Numbered from the stretch's first letter, positions 1 to 8,061 are shown. The stretch: DNA of 53,532 nt from Candidatus Roizmanbacteria bacterium CG02_land_8_20_14_3_00_36_15 (GCA_002780795.1 PEUF01000038.1:1-53532), one strand, 5' to 3'. Notes: a model not told the origin generated them from the sequence alone. Translations and numbers: made by a program.

Positions 1-338
1 CCTATACTAATACCTATGATTGCGAATAGTAAGATCGCGAAATAGGCATTATGAACAAATGAAAGTAGTAAAAAAGCTATAGACACTATAAGAATACACA
101 TAGTAAGCACGATAATTTTGTGTTTATTGTTAAGTCTCTTGTGAAGATAAGGACTTATTAAATCCGTAAACCCCCTAAACAAGAAATAAGTCCCAAAAGA
201 CACGCCTGCAGTTAACGTAGAACCATTATCCATATTTTTAGAAATATGAATACTTGCAATAGAAAGAAATAAATAGTTTGAGAACCAAAAAATAGCGTCG
301 TTTAGCACCAATGATTTTATAAAAACATTGAGTTTCAT
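1..338 (-). CDS. Partial membrane transporter, MFS-like (N-terminal part)
   Basis: An open frame begins at the ATG at 338-336 and runs off the left edge after 112 codons, so only the N-terminus is visible. It starts MKLNVFIKSLVLNDAIFWFS and carries at least three hydrophobic segments. Between the second and third is a polar loop with RGFTDL and HKRLNNKHK, reminiscent of the cytoplasmic loop between helices 2 and 3 of major facilitator proteins. The substrate cannot be told. Its ATG overlaps the stop codon of a 17-codon leader frame (ATGA), which has the better ribosome binding site. Confidence is good that this is a membrane protein, lower that it belongs to MFS. Confidence 0.65.
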   Translation of the reverse strand, partial: MKLNVFIKSLVLNDAIFWFSNYLFLSIASIHISKNMDNGSTLTAGVSFGTYFLFRGFTDLISPYLHKRLNNKHKIIVLTMCILIVSIAFLLLSFVHNAYFAILLFAIIGISI

Positions 339-388
339 ACCTTTTCTAATATCCCAGCCATATTTAGGATATTGTATAATTTTTTCAT
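335..388 (-). CDS. Short leader ORF (17 codons) overlapping the transporter start
   Basis: This tiny frame (MKKLYNILNMAGILEKV, stop TGA) begins ten bases after a near-perfect Shine-Dalgarno sequence, AAAGGAGGAG on the minus strand (397-406). Its stop overlaps the ATG of the transporter as ATGA, the usual arrangement for translational coupling. The transporter itself has only AAAAGG directly before its ATG. It may be a coupling leader rather than a functional peptide. A start-site shift of the transporter is ruled out because the frames differ. Confidence 0.35.
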   Translation of the reverse strand: MKKLYNILNMAGILEKV

Positions 389-513
389 GAGAAAAACTCC
401 TCCTTTTGTTAAAAACAGTAGTGACAATATGCACTGTGTCAATGCCGTTTTTCGGATGGTTTACCAATCACGGGAGCCAGCGCTGGGATAGTTGTTTTTT
501 CGCAGTAAGCAGC

Positions 514-522
514 TGATATAAT
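514..522 (+). promoter_or_regulatory. Extended -10 promoter of the APH-like kinase gene
   Basis: TG-A-TATAAT, with TATAAT at 517-522, ends nine bases before the ATG at 532. The transcription start should fall about at 529, which leaves an almost leaderless mRNA. No Shine-Dalgarno sequence is present. The same nonamer precedes the 5S rRNA gene. Confidence 0.6.
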
Positions 523-531
523 TTCTTCCAT

Positions 532-1617
532 ATGAAAATAGATTTTTCAGACAGAACGAATATGTTTTATTGGCAGACAAATAGACCTCTGACCGCCGAA
601 GAAACCAAAAGAATTTTCCTGGAACGCCATGAAAGATTGGATAAGGAAACTTTAAAACAAATAGTCTATCACGGTATGACCACAGCAAAATATAAAGACA
701 AAGATACTCAAATTAAAGAAGCACAACCAATTATAAAACAAGGTTCTGTTAATTCAGTTATTCCCGTTGTCTTACAAAGTGGACGGAAGATTATTTTACG
801 AATCCATCCCAAAGGAGTGAAAAACGGATATTTCTGGGTGGAAAAGGTCGCCACCTCCTTAGCTAAAAAACAAGGTGTTCCAACTTATAAAACTATTTGT
901 GTTGATGATTCTCAAAAAATAGTTCCTTTCGATTTTATGATTTTATCACCCGTTGAAGGGAAGCCAATACAGAATATTAACCTTTTAAATTCGCCATTAG
1001 AACAAAAACTGGTAACAGAAACGGGGAAATATGCGGCGTTAATTCACAAAATTATTCCTCAAGGATTCGGTTTTTTTCTTAACAAGCAAGCAAAAGAGAC
1101 TAACATCCTCATCGGACAATATCCTTCGTTTGAAGAACACATCTTTGCCGCTTTATTAATTGATCTAAAATTCTTAGCCGACAACCAAGTTCTTACAATC
1201 GATCAAAGCGATAAAATAGAAAGGTTGTTCGAAAATAGTAATACTTTGATAGTATGTCAACGAGGTTCTTTAATTCACAATGATATTGCCGACTGGAATG
1301 AGTTGTCCGACGGGAAAAAAATTACCGGAATCATGGATTGGGACGAATGTTTTTCAGGAGATCCAATGATGGAGGTGGCGGCTTACAATCTCTTTTTCGG
1401 CGAACCAAGAATAACCTGGTTTAGAGACGGGTATAGCCAAATTAGTCAATTAGAAAATAATGAAGATAAATTCCAGCTTTTCAAACTTCGCTACTTAATA
1501 TCAAAAATGCATCTGAGAAAAAAAAGATTGCAGGTAGATTTTTCTCCCACCATGAAACAGAATCTTGTCCGAGGCATGCAGGCAATGAAGGAAGTGTTTA
1601 AGTACTTTAAATTCTGA
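532..1617 (+). CDS. Aminoglycoside phosphotransferase (APH)-fold kinase
   Basis: A 361-aa soluble protein with the two diagnostic motifs of the APH/choline-kinase fold. The catalytic loop is HNDIADWN (residues 249-256), equivalent to HGDLHxxN. The metal-binding segment is GIMDWDECFSGDP (266-278), equivalent to DWExxxxGDP. The family transfers ATP gamma-phosphate to small hydroxylated molecules such as antibiotics, sugars or amino alcohols. The substrate here cannot be inferred, and resistance should not be assumed. The start has no Shine-Dalgarno sequence, but a promoter lies immediately upstream, consistent with a leaderless mRNA. The gene stands alone, diverging from the transporter. After the stop comes a GC-rich mini-palindrome without a T-run. 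Confidence 0.8.
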   Translation: MKIDFSDRTNMFYWQTNRPLTAEETKRIFLERHERLDKETLKQIVYHGMTTAKYKDKDTQIKEAQPIIKQGSVNSVIPVVLQSGRKIILRIHPKGVKNGYFWVEKVATSLAKKQGVPTYKTICVDDSQKIVPFDFMILSPVEGKPIQNINLLNSPLEQKLVTETGKYAALIHKIIPQGFGFFLNKQAKETNILIGQYPSFEEHIFAALLIDLKFLADNQVLTIDQSDKIERLFENSNTLIVCQRGSLIHNDIADWNELSDGKKITGIMDWDECFSGDPMMEVAAYNLFFGEPRITWFRDGYSQISQLENNEDKFQLFKLRYLISKMHLRKKRLQVDFSPTMKQNLVRGMQAMKEVFKYFKF

Positions 1618-1629
1618 AATGCTATCGTC

Positions 1630-1643
1630 CACCCTTTAGGGTG
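1630..1643. repeat. Short perfect palindrome after the kinase gene
   Basis: CACCCT-TT-AGGGTG. It is an isolated 6-bp inverted repeat with a two-base loop and no following T-run, so it is not a convincing intrinsic terminator. It is one of many small palindromes at gene ends in this window. Confidence 0.4.
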
Positions 1644-1701
1644 TAACTATACTTGTGAAATTATTATATAGTATTTGGAAATAACAAATTTATTTGTTTT
1701 A

Positions 1702-1710
1702 TGGTATACT
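1702..1710 (+). promoter_or_regulatory. Extended -10 promoter of the RRM protein gene
   Basis: TG-G-TATACT (hexamer 1705-1710) lies in the AT-rich region. Transcription from about 1717 would give a 5' UTR of roughly 120 bases, unusual here where most leaders are very short. The promoter overlaps a small inverted repeat (ATGGTA/TACCAT, 1701-1719). Confidence 0.5.
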
Positions 1711-1836
1711 ATTTACCATAGTTTGATTTTGCTTGAATGAACGGTTAAATCCCGTGGGAATTTCTTCCTAATCATCAACAACTTCATACTAAATAATTAA
1801 TTTTTAATAAAACTACAGCAAGGAGGTGAATAACAA

Positions 1837-2151
1837 ATGGACAAAAAGAAATTATATGTAGGCAATCTTCCTTGGTCAGTTACTGATCAGTCTTTAAGAG
1901 ACATGTTCTCTGCGATTGGTGAAGTGACAGAGGCGGTGGTGATAACCGACAAGTACACCGGACGTTCAAAAGGATTTGGGTTTGTGACGTTTGCCAATGA
2001 AGCCGATGCGGAAAAAGCAGTGGCGGAACTGGCTGATAAAGAGGTTGACGGCAGGAAGATTGTTGTTAACGTCGCCAGACCAAGAGAAGAGAGGCCAGAT
2101 CGAGGTGGTAGCGGTGGTTTCCGAAAAGATTTTAATCGAAGAAGATTTTAA
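1837..2151 (+). CDS. RNA-binding protein with a single RRM domain
   Basis: This 104-aa protein is almost entirely one RNA recognition motif. RNP2 is LYVGNL (6-11) and RNP1 is KGFGFVTF (45-52). A short Arg/Gly-rich tail (RGGSGGFRKDFNRRRF) follows. Such small bacterial RRM proteins bind single-stranded RNA and are often cold-inducible; that role is family knowledge and is not shown here. The start is fixed by the best Shine-Dalgarno sequence of the window, AAGGAGGTGA, nine bases upstream. The long 5' UTR would allow post-transcriptional control. The last codons (GATTTTAATCGAA) are repeated directly around the stop. A strong terminator follows four bases after the stop. Confidence 0.93.
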   Translation: MDKKKLYVGNLPWSVTDQSLRDMFSAIGEVTEAVVITDKYTGRSKGFGFVTFANEADAEKAVAELADKEVDGRKIVVNVARPREERPDRGGSGGFRKDFNRRRF

Positions 2152-2154
2152 TCG

Positions 2155-2229
2155 AAAAACACTATCTGATCGACTGCGATAATGAAGGTAAGTTGTTCAT
2201 TTACTCAGGATAGAGGATAGTGTTTTTTT
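2155..2229 (+). terminator. Intrinsic terminator of the RRM gene
   Basis: A 12-bp perfect stem, AAAAACACTATC (2155-2166) with GATAGTGTTTTT, ends in a T7 run (2223-2229). The loop is unusually long (about 49 bases) and may fold further. Confidence 0.75.
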
Positions 2230-2256
2230 GTTAATTATTTGTGATAATAAAAGGAT

Positions 2257-2826
2257 ATGAAAAAAGATAATTCTCACACTCAACAGAGTTTACTCAAGGC
2301 CTTTGCCGGAGAATCGATGGCTCGTAATAAATATACTCAATTTGCTAAAGTAGCCCGCAAAGAAGGATACGAATGGATCGCCCAGGTTTTTGAAGAAACC
2401 GCCAATAATGAGAAAACCCATGCCGAAGAGCTCTATGAGCAAATAGAAGGTTTAGTGACAGTCCCAAGTATTTTAGAAGTAAAGGCCTATGGAAATACTT
2501 CTGATAATCTTAAGTTGGCGGCCGAGGGTGAACGATATGAGTGGACAACTATGTATCCGGATTTTGAAAAGATAGCCGTCGAAGAAAAGCAAAAAGAGGC
2601 GGCGAGACTTTTTAGCCAGGTGAAAAAAGTCGAAGAAAAACATGAAGAAAGATATATTATTATCGCAAGAAAGTTGGATAAAAAAACTCTTTACGATTCC
2701 AACACTGAGCTTGAGTGGAAATGTCTCAACTGCGGTTATATCTATAAAGGCAAGCGGCCACCTGAAAAATGTCCGGTCTGCCAAAAGCCTTTTACCTGGT
2801 ATATGCCTCTGGCAGTGGTTAGATGA
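2257..2826 (+). CDS. rbr: Rubrerythrin
   Basis: A 189-aa non-haem iron protein that reduces hydrogen peroxide in the cytoplasm of anaerobes. The N-terminal ferritin-like four-helix domain has the di-iron ligands E19, E52xxH55 and E126xxH129 plus E91/E94. The C-terminal rubredoxin-like domain has C156xxC159 and C172xxC175, which bind one iron for electron entry. Domain order and length match classical rubrerythrin. A GATAAT box (2243-2248) lies eight bases before the ATG, so the mRNA may be leaderless. No rubredoxin or reductase gene is adjacent. It supports an anaerobic or microaerophilic lifestyle. Confidence 0.95.
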   Translation: MKKDNSHTQQSLLKAFAGESMARNKYTQFAKVARKEGYEWIAQVFEETANNEKTHAEELYEQIEGLVTVPSILEVKAYGNTSDNLKLAAEGERYEWTTMYPDFEKIAVEEKQKEAARLFSQVKKVEEKHEERYIIIARKLDKKTLYDSNTELEWKCLNCGYIYKGKRPPEKCPVCQKPFTWYMPLAVVR

Positions 2827-2957
2827 TTTATAATAGGACTTTATGGTTAAAACTAACGGTTCTTTTTACCTCATCATTTAATGAGATTGAAGTAATCTGG
2901 AATCGTCAGTTTGGCTTTTTCTAAGGTTCAGATCTAACACTATTAATCTAGTTGTTT

Positions 2958-3767
2958 TCAGCCCAAGAGACTGCCGCCGTCAACGACGATCTGGCTACCT
3001 GTCATATAAGAAGACATGTCAGAAGCCAAAAACAAAGCTACTTTGCCAATTTCATCTGGTTCACCCAGTCGACTCATAGGAATTTTTGCCAGAAATGACT
3101 CCAATATTTTTTTTGTATCAACACCCTGAGGAGTTGGCATGGTCGACTGTATCTTTTTTACCCCTTCCGTTAATATTCCACCAGGAGCGATGGCATTAAC
3201 CCAAATCTTATAAGGAGCAAGTTCCAAGGCGACATTTTTAGTAAACCCCCAGACGCCATGTTTTGATGCGTCATAGTGTGCTAAACCAATAGACGAAGGG
3301 TGGAGGGCGTCAATCGAGGTAATATTGATAATTTTACCGCCTTTTCCCTGTTCAATCATTTTTTCCGAAACATATTTAGTGCAGAGAAAAACGCCTTTAA
3401 GGTTAATGCTTAGAACCTTTTCAAAATCGGCCAGACTCATTTGATGAACGGGAATAGAAGGGAAAATACCCGCATTATTAACCAATATATCAATAGAACC
3501 AAAGGTATTAATAGTTTCGCCAACCATATTTTTTACATCGGCCTCGAGAGAGACATCGGTCCGCACCGCCCTTAGATGCCATCCTTTGGCCGAAAGTTCC
3601 GCTACCACTTTGTCAGCCTCTTCCTTGGTCCGGTTGGCGATAACAACATTGGCGCCGGCCTCGGCCAAACGATAGGTGATACCCCGGCCAATGCCTAAAG
3701 CACCACCGGTGACAATAGCGGTTTTACCGGTTAAATCAAGTAGTTTATTGTTGCTAACTATTTCCAT
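2958..3767 (-). CDS. Short-chain dehydrogenase/reductase (classical SDR)
   Basis: A 269-aa NAD(P)H-dependent oxidoreductase. Visible motifs are the dinucleotide-binding TGGALGIG (20-27), DV at 71-72, NNAG (97-100), catalytic S151 and Y165xxxK169, and the C-terminal PDEIG...DGG region. Overall it resembles the FabG/glucose-1-dehydrogenase type. R46 after the second strand hints at NADPH, but this is weak. The substrate is unknown, and no fatty-acid synthesis genes are nearby. It is a single gene, convergent with the rubrerythrin gene. Its GC content looks somewhat higher than that of its neighbours. Confidence 0.9.
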   Translation of the reverse strand: MEIVSNNKLLDLTGKTAIVTGGALGIGRGITYRLAEAGANVVIANRTKEEADKVVAELSAKGWHLRAVRTDVSLEADVKNMVGETINTFGSIDILVNNAGIFPSIPVHQMSLADFEKVLSINLKGVFLCTKYVSEKMIEQGKGGKIINITSIDALHPSSIGLAHYDASKHGVWGFTKNVALELAPYKIWVNAIAPGGILTEGVKKIQSTMPTPQGVDTKKILESFLAKIPMSRLGEPDEIGKVALFLASDMSSYMTGSQIVVDGGSLLG

Positions 3768-3858
3768 AGTTTTTTACGTAATAAAAAATTATTCCAAATT
3801 ACTGCTAACAAATCAAGTGATATTTAAGTAGAATTTTGATATTCATAGATAATTATTT

Positions 3859-4887
3859 ATGGTAAACAGACGGAGTTATAAGATTGATCTCCTGCGCGGT
3901 TTAGCGACAATCTTTATTATCGTTATTCACGTCTTACAATATAATTTAGTTGATCCGATCAGTCGTTTTTTTTGGAACTATTCACATTTTGTCGTCGTCG
4001 CCTTTGTTTTTTGTTCCGGTTACGTCTTGGAGAAAAAATATAGCGATAGATTAAGAGAAATCAAAGAAATTCTTTCCTGGTGGTGGAAAAGATTAGTGAG
4101 ACTATTATTACCTTTTTATCTATACCTTTTTTTCCATTATTTATTGTGGGTTTTATTTCCTTATTTTTTTAGTGGTGGAGGACTGGTGAAGTCGTTAACT
4201 TTTATTAGAGACTCCCTCTTACTAATCGGTGGTATAGATGCCAATTGGTTGCCCTTACTTTTTATTGAGCTGGCTTTTATTTTCCCTTTATTAAAAATAA
4301 TCAGCAAAAAACGAAAGCCATTAATTATTTATAGTTTCCTAGCTTTATTAACTACTGGTTTTTATACATATAACACTATCATTCACCATTCCTTATATCA
4401 TTATTATCGTTTACTGATGATTGCGCCTTATTCTTTAATAATACTTCTGGCTATTAAATTTAGCAACAAAGATAAAAACAAATATTATCTGATAACTATC
4501 TGTCTAGGAATAATTATTTTTCTAATTCTATCGTTGAGTCAACCGCTACTCTTTCACACTAACTTAATTAATCAAAAATATCCTCCAAATTTTTATTATC
4601 TTTCTTACGGGTTAACCATCTCTTTTTTGATTATTATAGCTTCGCGAATCAAGATATTGCACGAAAGAAAAATAAAAAATTTTTTTACTTTTACCAGCCA
4701 AGAAGCTTACATTCTTTACTTTGTTAGTTACGTTGTTATTGACTTTGTTGAAAAACAAAGAAAAAGCCTTTGGCTATTCAATAGAGTAATCAATCAATTA
4801 TTCTTGGCAATTTTTCTAACTTATTCAGTTACTTATGGACTACAATTATTGAAGAAAAAGCTAGTTTTAAAACAACGTCAAGATTAA
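3859..4887 (+). CDS. Acyltransferase family 3 membrane protein (OafA-like)
   Basis: A 342-aa polytopic membrane protein with about ten hydrophobic segments. The N-terminal signature RSYKIDLLRGLATIFIIVIH is that of acyltransferase_3 proteins: an arginine before the first helix and a histidine (H23) at its end. Family members transfer acetyl or other acyl groups to sugars of surface polysaccharides, usually from cytoplasmic acyl-CoA. The acceptor cannot be told. It is followed by a GNAT acetyltransferase gene on the same strand after 79 bases, possibly from its own promoter. Confidence 0.8.
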   Translation: MVNRRSYKIDLLRGLATIFIIVIHVLQYNLVDPISRFFWNYSHFVVVAFVFCSGYVLEKKYSDRLREIKEILSWWWKRLVRLLLPFYLYLFFHYLLWVLFPYFFSGGGLVKSLTFIRDSLLLIGGIDANWLPLLFIELAFIFPLLKIISKKRKPLIIYSFLALLTTGFYTYNTIIHHSLYHYYRLLMIAPYSLIILLAIKFSNKDKNKYYLITICLGIIIFLILSLSQPLLFHTNLINQKYPPNFYYLSYGLTISFLIIIASRIKILHERKIKNFFTFTSQEAYILYFVSYVVIDFVEKQRKSLWLFNRVINQLFLAIFLTYSVTYGLQLLKKKLVLKQRQD

Positions 4888-4966
4888 TGAAAAAAAATTT
4901 TTCTTTTTCCACCCAATTTTGAGTCTATTTAGATAAAATATATATGAAAAACATATAAAAGAAGGA

Positions 4967-5509
4967 ATGGTTATTTTTCAGGGTAAAACCGAAAAAGGAC
5001 TGGAGGTTATTATTAGATATCCTAAAAGGGAAGATGCGCAAATTTTGCGTCACTATATTAACACTTTATCTAAAGAAAGAACTTATATTTTATTTCAAGG
5101 AGAGCAGCTTAGTCTGAGGGAAGAGAAAAAATATCTTAATTCAGTAATTAAGCAAATTAATAAAAATGAAGCAATTATCTTATTGGTTTTTCACAAAGAC
5201 CAATTGATTGCCGAAACCGATATTAAAATGCAGTTGAGAAGCGAAAACCACGTTGGAGCTTTTGGTATTAGCGTCGCCAAAGATTATCGTTCCCAAGGGG
5301 TAGGAAAACTATTAATGGACTTAGTTATTAAAGAGGCAAAAATAAACCTAAAAAAGTTAAAAATTATTAGATTAGGCGTGTTTGCTAATAACTTCATCGC
5401 CCAAAAAATGTATCAACAGTTTGGCTTCATAAAATATGGCAACCTTCCGAAAGGATTTCTTCGTCGTGGTCAGTATGTGGACCATGTATATATGTATAAA
5501 AACATATAG
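4967..5509 (+). CDS. GNAT-family N-acetyltransferase
   Basis: A 180-aa soluble protein with the GNAT fold. The acetyl-CoA binding motif A is SVAKDYRSQGVGKLLM (about 102-117; Q/RxxGxG/A type). Motif B is LGVFANNFIAQKMYQQFGF, with the usual Asn and Tyr near the C-terminus. Substrates in this family range from ribosomal proteins to amines; none can be assigned here. The start follows a purine-rich AAGAAGGA sequence. It is unrelated in sequence to the second GNAT protein at 8078. Confidence 0.85.
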   Translation: MVIFQGKTEKGLEVIIRYPKREDAQILRHYINTLSKERTYILFQGEQLSLREEKKYLNSVIKQINKNEAIILLVFHKDQLIAETDIKMQLRSENHVGAFGISVAKDYRSQGVGKLLMDLVIKEAKINLKKLKIIRLGVFANNFIAQKMYQQFGFIKYGNLPKGFLRRGQYVDHVYMYKNI

Positions 5510-5566
5510 CTATTTTTATCGCTTGATTTTCAGGAGAAAACTCATTATCTTATTACCGTCATCGTT

Positions 5567-6103
5567 ATGAAGAAAGAAAAAATGCTAAACAAACCGAATC
5601 TGATTTTTTTTATGATCATTGTTTTGGCCGCCGTTGCCAGAATCATTCCTCATCCGCCGAATTTCACCCCGATTGGTGGACTGGCACTTTTTTCCGGCGC
5701 ACATTTTAAAAATAATAAGGCTTATTTAATTCCTTTGGGAGCAATGCTGTTATCTGATTTATTTCTTGGTTTTCACTCGACAATGATATATGTTTACTTT
5801 AGTTTCTTCATGATTATTTTATTGGGAAAATTGTTGAGGGATAGGTTAAATATTATCAGGTTGGGAGTGATTAGCCTTACCGCGTCAGTAATTTTTTTTA
5901 TGATTACAAACTTTGGTGTTTGGTTCACTTTTGATTTTTATTCAAAAGATGTCCGAGGACTAACCAATTGTTTTTTGATGGCCGTTCCTTTTTTTAGAAA
6001 CACCATCCTTGGAGACTTGTTTTATAGTTTTTCTTTTTTCTACGGATATCAATTTTTAGATTTAATAATCAAAAAATTATCATTTTCTTTTAAAAAAAAT
6101 TAG
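5567..6103 (+). CDS. DUF6580-like membrane protein, possible transporter S component
   Basis: A 178-aa integral membrane protein with five or six hydrophobic segments. The segment RIIPHPPNFTPIGGLALFSG near residues 23-42 and the LLSDLFLGFH motif are typical of the DUF6580 family as I recall it, whose fold resembles substrate-binding (S) components of ECF vitamin transporters. The assignment is from motif memory and needs a profile search. It ends 40-180 bases before a cobalamin riboswitch, which faces the next gene. A link to cobalamin uptake is therefore possible but not shown. A GC-rich palindrome follows the gene. Confidence 0.65.
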   Translation: MKKEKMLNKPNLIFFMIIVLAAVARIIPHPPNFTPIGGLALFSGAHFKNNKAYLIPLGAMLLSDLFLGFHSTMIYVYFSFFMIILLGKLLRDRLNIIRLGVISLTASVIFFMITNFGVWFTFDFYSKDVRGLTNCFLMAVPFFRNTILGDLFYSFSFFYGYQFLDLIIKKLSFSFKKN

Positions 6104-6118
6104 TTTGGTTTAACCACT

Positions 6119-6139
6119 GCCCCGACGTTAGGTCGGGGC
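6119..6139. repeat. GC-rich palindrome, dispersed type
   Basis: GCCCCGAC-GTTAG-GTCGGGGC forms an 8-bp perfect stem. The core CCCGACGTTA-N-GTCG-N-GGC occurs again at 53394-53412 with 17 of 19 bases identical. There is no T-run, so termination is uncertain. It separates the DUF6580 gene from the riboswitch. Confidence 0.65.
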
Positions 6140-6142
6140 GGG

Positions 6143-6280
6143 AAGGTTAATTAAATACTAGGGAATCAGGTGTGAATCCTGAGGTGTGCCGCAGCTGTAA
6201 ACTCTTCGAATCGGAGAGCAACCCAGAAGACCGACCAAACAGAAACCAGGTACCGTCTGGTACCTGACCCCGAGCAGGGA
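6143..6280 (+). promoter_or_regulatory. Cobalamin riboswitch with ribosome-site hairpin
   Basis: The aptamer core is clear. CAGG-TGTGAAT-CCTG (6168-6182) is followed by the B12-box-like GCCGCAGCTGTAA (6188-6200), a 7-bp hairpin CTCTTCG/CGGAGAG (6202-6218), and the closing AGAAGACCGACC (6225-6236). It is compact, lacking large peripheral arms. Downstream lies the perfect hairpin CAGGTACC-GTCT-GGTACCTG (6247-6266). The segment CCCCGAGCAGGG (6268-6279) can then pair CCC with the GGG that would serve as Shine-Dalgarno sequence for the ATG at 6286. This suggests translational control: cobalamin binding would hide the start. The exact expression platform is inferred. Confidence 0.8.
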
Positions 6281-6285
6281 AAATT

Positions 6286-7425
6286 ATGGAATCTTGTCTT
6301 ACAAAATTTGGTTTTTCTCCCGAAGCAGAAGCGAGACGACTTAACTTAATGCCTCAATCGGAGCGCGAAGCTTATTTAAAACAAGAATTAGCAACTCACG
6401 AACTTCATGTTATCCGCAATCACGCAGTTTCACTTCCTTATAATTATTGGTTGTCAGATGAAGGAAAAATTTTCACTAATAAAGAACATACAGTTGAATT
6501 AGAACTTGCCGAAGAAGAACGCGGAGGATATTATAGAATAGGTATTCCAAAGACATTAAGATTAGCTAAAGAAAACCCTCAACAGTTAGTTTTTTTTTAT
6601 AGTCCGATTGGGCCGGCTAGTTTTGATGATCCACCTCACCCAGACTATCAAAAACCATATGCGGATGGACAGTTAAATGTCATATATTCTGACGGCGACA
6701 GTATCAAAAATATTAATATTCCCCTTAGTCAACAAGGAGAACAACTGTGGTTGAAAGAAGTTTTTGGCGAAGAATATTTGTCTTATATTAATAAAGGAGG
6801 TAATGAAAGGGAAAAAATTATTAGATTTATTACGACGCCAAAACTTTCGGCATTGACTATTGATGATTTTTTAAACAAAAATTGGCATGATCCAGAAATG
6901 GTTGTTTTTCATTCAAATATTTTTGATAAAGAAAAGTTTTTTTCTATCAATGATATTATGGGCGAATTACGAAATTCCTTGCTTGGTAAATTAAAAACGA
7001 AAATTAATGTCGAATTGATTGCACAACAGGCAATCAAAAATGGAGGAAGTTACGTCAGGCCAGAAGATATTACGGAAGCATATTTTACCTTAATGGGATC
7101 GGTGATGCACCAAGAGGGAGTAGATAGGCTTATTTTACATGGAGGCTGTGGAGGGAGCGTAGTTAAATCATCGGATTTATTTAATTATTCTAATTCGGTT
7201 GAAAAATTAATGGAAGTACCAAATTTCTCAACGACCTACCGACGCCAGATCCAAGGAAGTTCAGTTGAAGATTACAAAAACGACCCAAATCTTTGTCATT
7301 GTGGACAACCTCATGAGCCCCACTTTCATTGTCCTGGTAAAAATAGAACCTGTCATTATCCGATTATCGTTGGTGAGGGGACAAAAAAATGTCCGGCTTG
7401 CGGATTAGAAGCAGTCTGTAGGTAA
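6286..7425 (+). CDS. Unrecognised riboswitch-controlled protein with C-terminal zinc ribbons
   Basis: I do not recognise this 379-aa protein. It has no signal peptide or membrane segment. The last 50 residues hold a dense Cys/His region, CHCGQPHEPHFHC...CHYP...CPACGLEAVC, which should bind one or two zinc ions. A glycine/cysteine motif HGGCGGS lies near residue 285. The body is acidic and probably alpha/beta. The gene follows a cobalamin riboswitch, so expression should depend on cobalamin. No cobalamin-dependent enzyme motif (DxHxxG) is seen. It could be a B12-independent substitute, a cobalamin handling or salvage protein, or a metal-binding protein. The start is set by the riboswitch-proximal GGG eight bases upstream. 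Confidence 0.75.
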   Translation: MESCLTKFGFSPEAEARRLNLMPQSEREAYLKQELATHELHVIRNHAVSLPYNYWLSDEGKIFTNKEHTVELELAEEERGGYYRIGIPKTLRLAKENPQQLVFFYSPIGPASFDDPPHPDYQKPYADGQLNVIYSDGDSIKNINIPLSQQGEQLWLKEVFGEEYLSYINKGGNEREKIIRFITTPKLSALTIDDFLNKNWHDPEMVVFHSNIFDKEKFFSINDIMGELRNSLLGKLKTKINVELIAQQAIKNGGSYVRPEDITEAYFTLMGSVMHQEGVDRLILHGGCGGSVVKSSDLFNYSNSVEKLMEVPNFSTTYRRQIQGSSVEDYKNDPNLCHCGQPHEPHFHCPGKNRTCHYPIIVGEGTKKCPACGLEAVCR

Positions 7426-7441
7426 TAATTGGTTAATTTAT

Positions 7442-7447
7442 TATAAT
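7442..7447 (+). promoter_or_regulatory. -10 box, leaderless promoter of the PEBP gene
   Basis: TATAAT ends six bases before the GTG start at 7454, which places the transcription start at the start codon itself. Confidence 0.6.
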
Positions 7448-7453
7448 TAAACT

Positions 7454-8020
7454 GTGAAAAAGATTTTTTGGTTGGTTTTTATTGTTGTTTTAGTATTGGT
7501 GTTTTATAATTACTTAGGTCGGACAAGGCAAAAACAAAAGTTACCAGTTATTAGCAATAAAATGATTCAGGTCTCCAGCCCCGCTTTTACAGACAATCAG
7601 ATGATTCCTAAAAACTACACCTGTGACGATCTTAACATCAACCCACCGCTTAGTTTTAAAAACGTTCCTGTGGCAGCAAAAAGCTTGGCTTTAATTGTCG
7701 ATGATCCGGATGCGCCAATGGGAACCTGGACTCATTGGTTGGTTTGGAATATCGACCCAAAAACAGCCGAAATAAAAGAAAACTCGGTTCCTGTCGGGGC
7801 GGTCTTGGGGAAAAATGATTCCGGTGAAAATAAATATGATGGTCCTTGTCCACCTGGTGGCACCCACCGTTATTTCTTCCGAGTTTATGCCTTAGATACA
7901 ATTTTAAGTCTCGCTCAAGGGTCGTCAAGAAAAAATCTCGAATCAGCCATGTCCGACCACGTGATTGATCAAGGAGAGTTGATGAGTCGATATAGTAGAC
8001 AATCACCGACGCCTTATTGA
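7454..8020 (+). CDS. YbhB/YbcL-type PEBP (Raf kinase inhibitor-like) protein, membrane-anchored
   Basis: A 188-aa protein. One N-terminal hydrophobic helix (residues 4-21) acts as signal anchor, followed by a phosphatidylethanolamine-binding-protein domain. Hallmarks are SPAFTDNQMIPKNYTCDD, the ligand-pocket DDPDAPMGTWTHWLVWNI (about 92-109) and the second signature GPCPPGGTHRYFFRVYAL. The anchor predicts an extracytoplasmic location. Function in bacteria is poorly known; lipid or small anion binding is likely. The start is GTG, chosen because the promoter -10 box lies directly before it and the reading frame includes the anchor. The gene follows the riboswitch-controlled gene by 28 bases but has its own promoter. 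Confidence 0.88.
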   Translation: MKKIFWLVFIVVLVLVFYNYLGRTRQKQKLPVISNKMIQVSSPAFTDNQMIPKNYTCDDLNINPPLSFKNVPVAAKSLALIVDDPDAPMGTWTHWLVWNIDPKTAEIKENSVPVGAVLGKNDSGENKYDGPCPPGGTHRYFFRVYALDTILSLAQGSSRKNLESAMSDHVIDQGELMSRYSRQSPTPY

Positions 8021-8061
8021 TTTAAACAAATAAAACTCGAGCGATTAGCTAATTAATTTGC

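Noticed and set aside
532-1617. Antibiotic resistance gene (aminoglycoside phosphotransferase)
   Set aside because: Only the general APH kinase fold is visible; the superfamily includes many housekeeping kinases and nothing in the context supports resistance.
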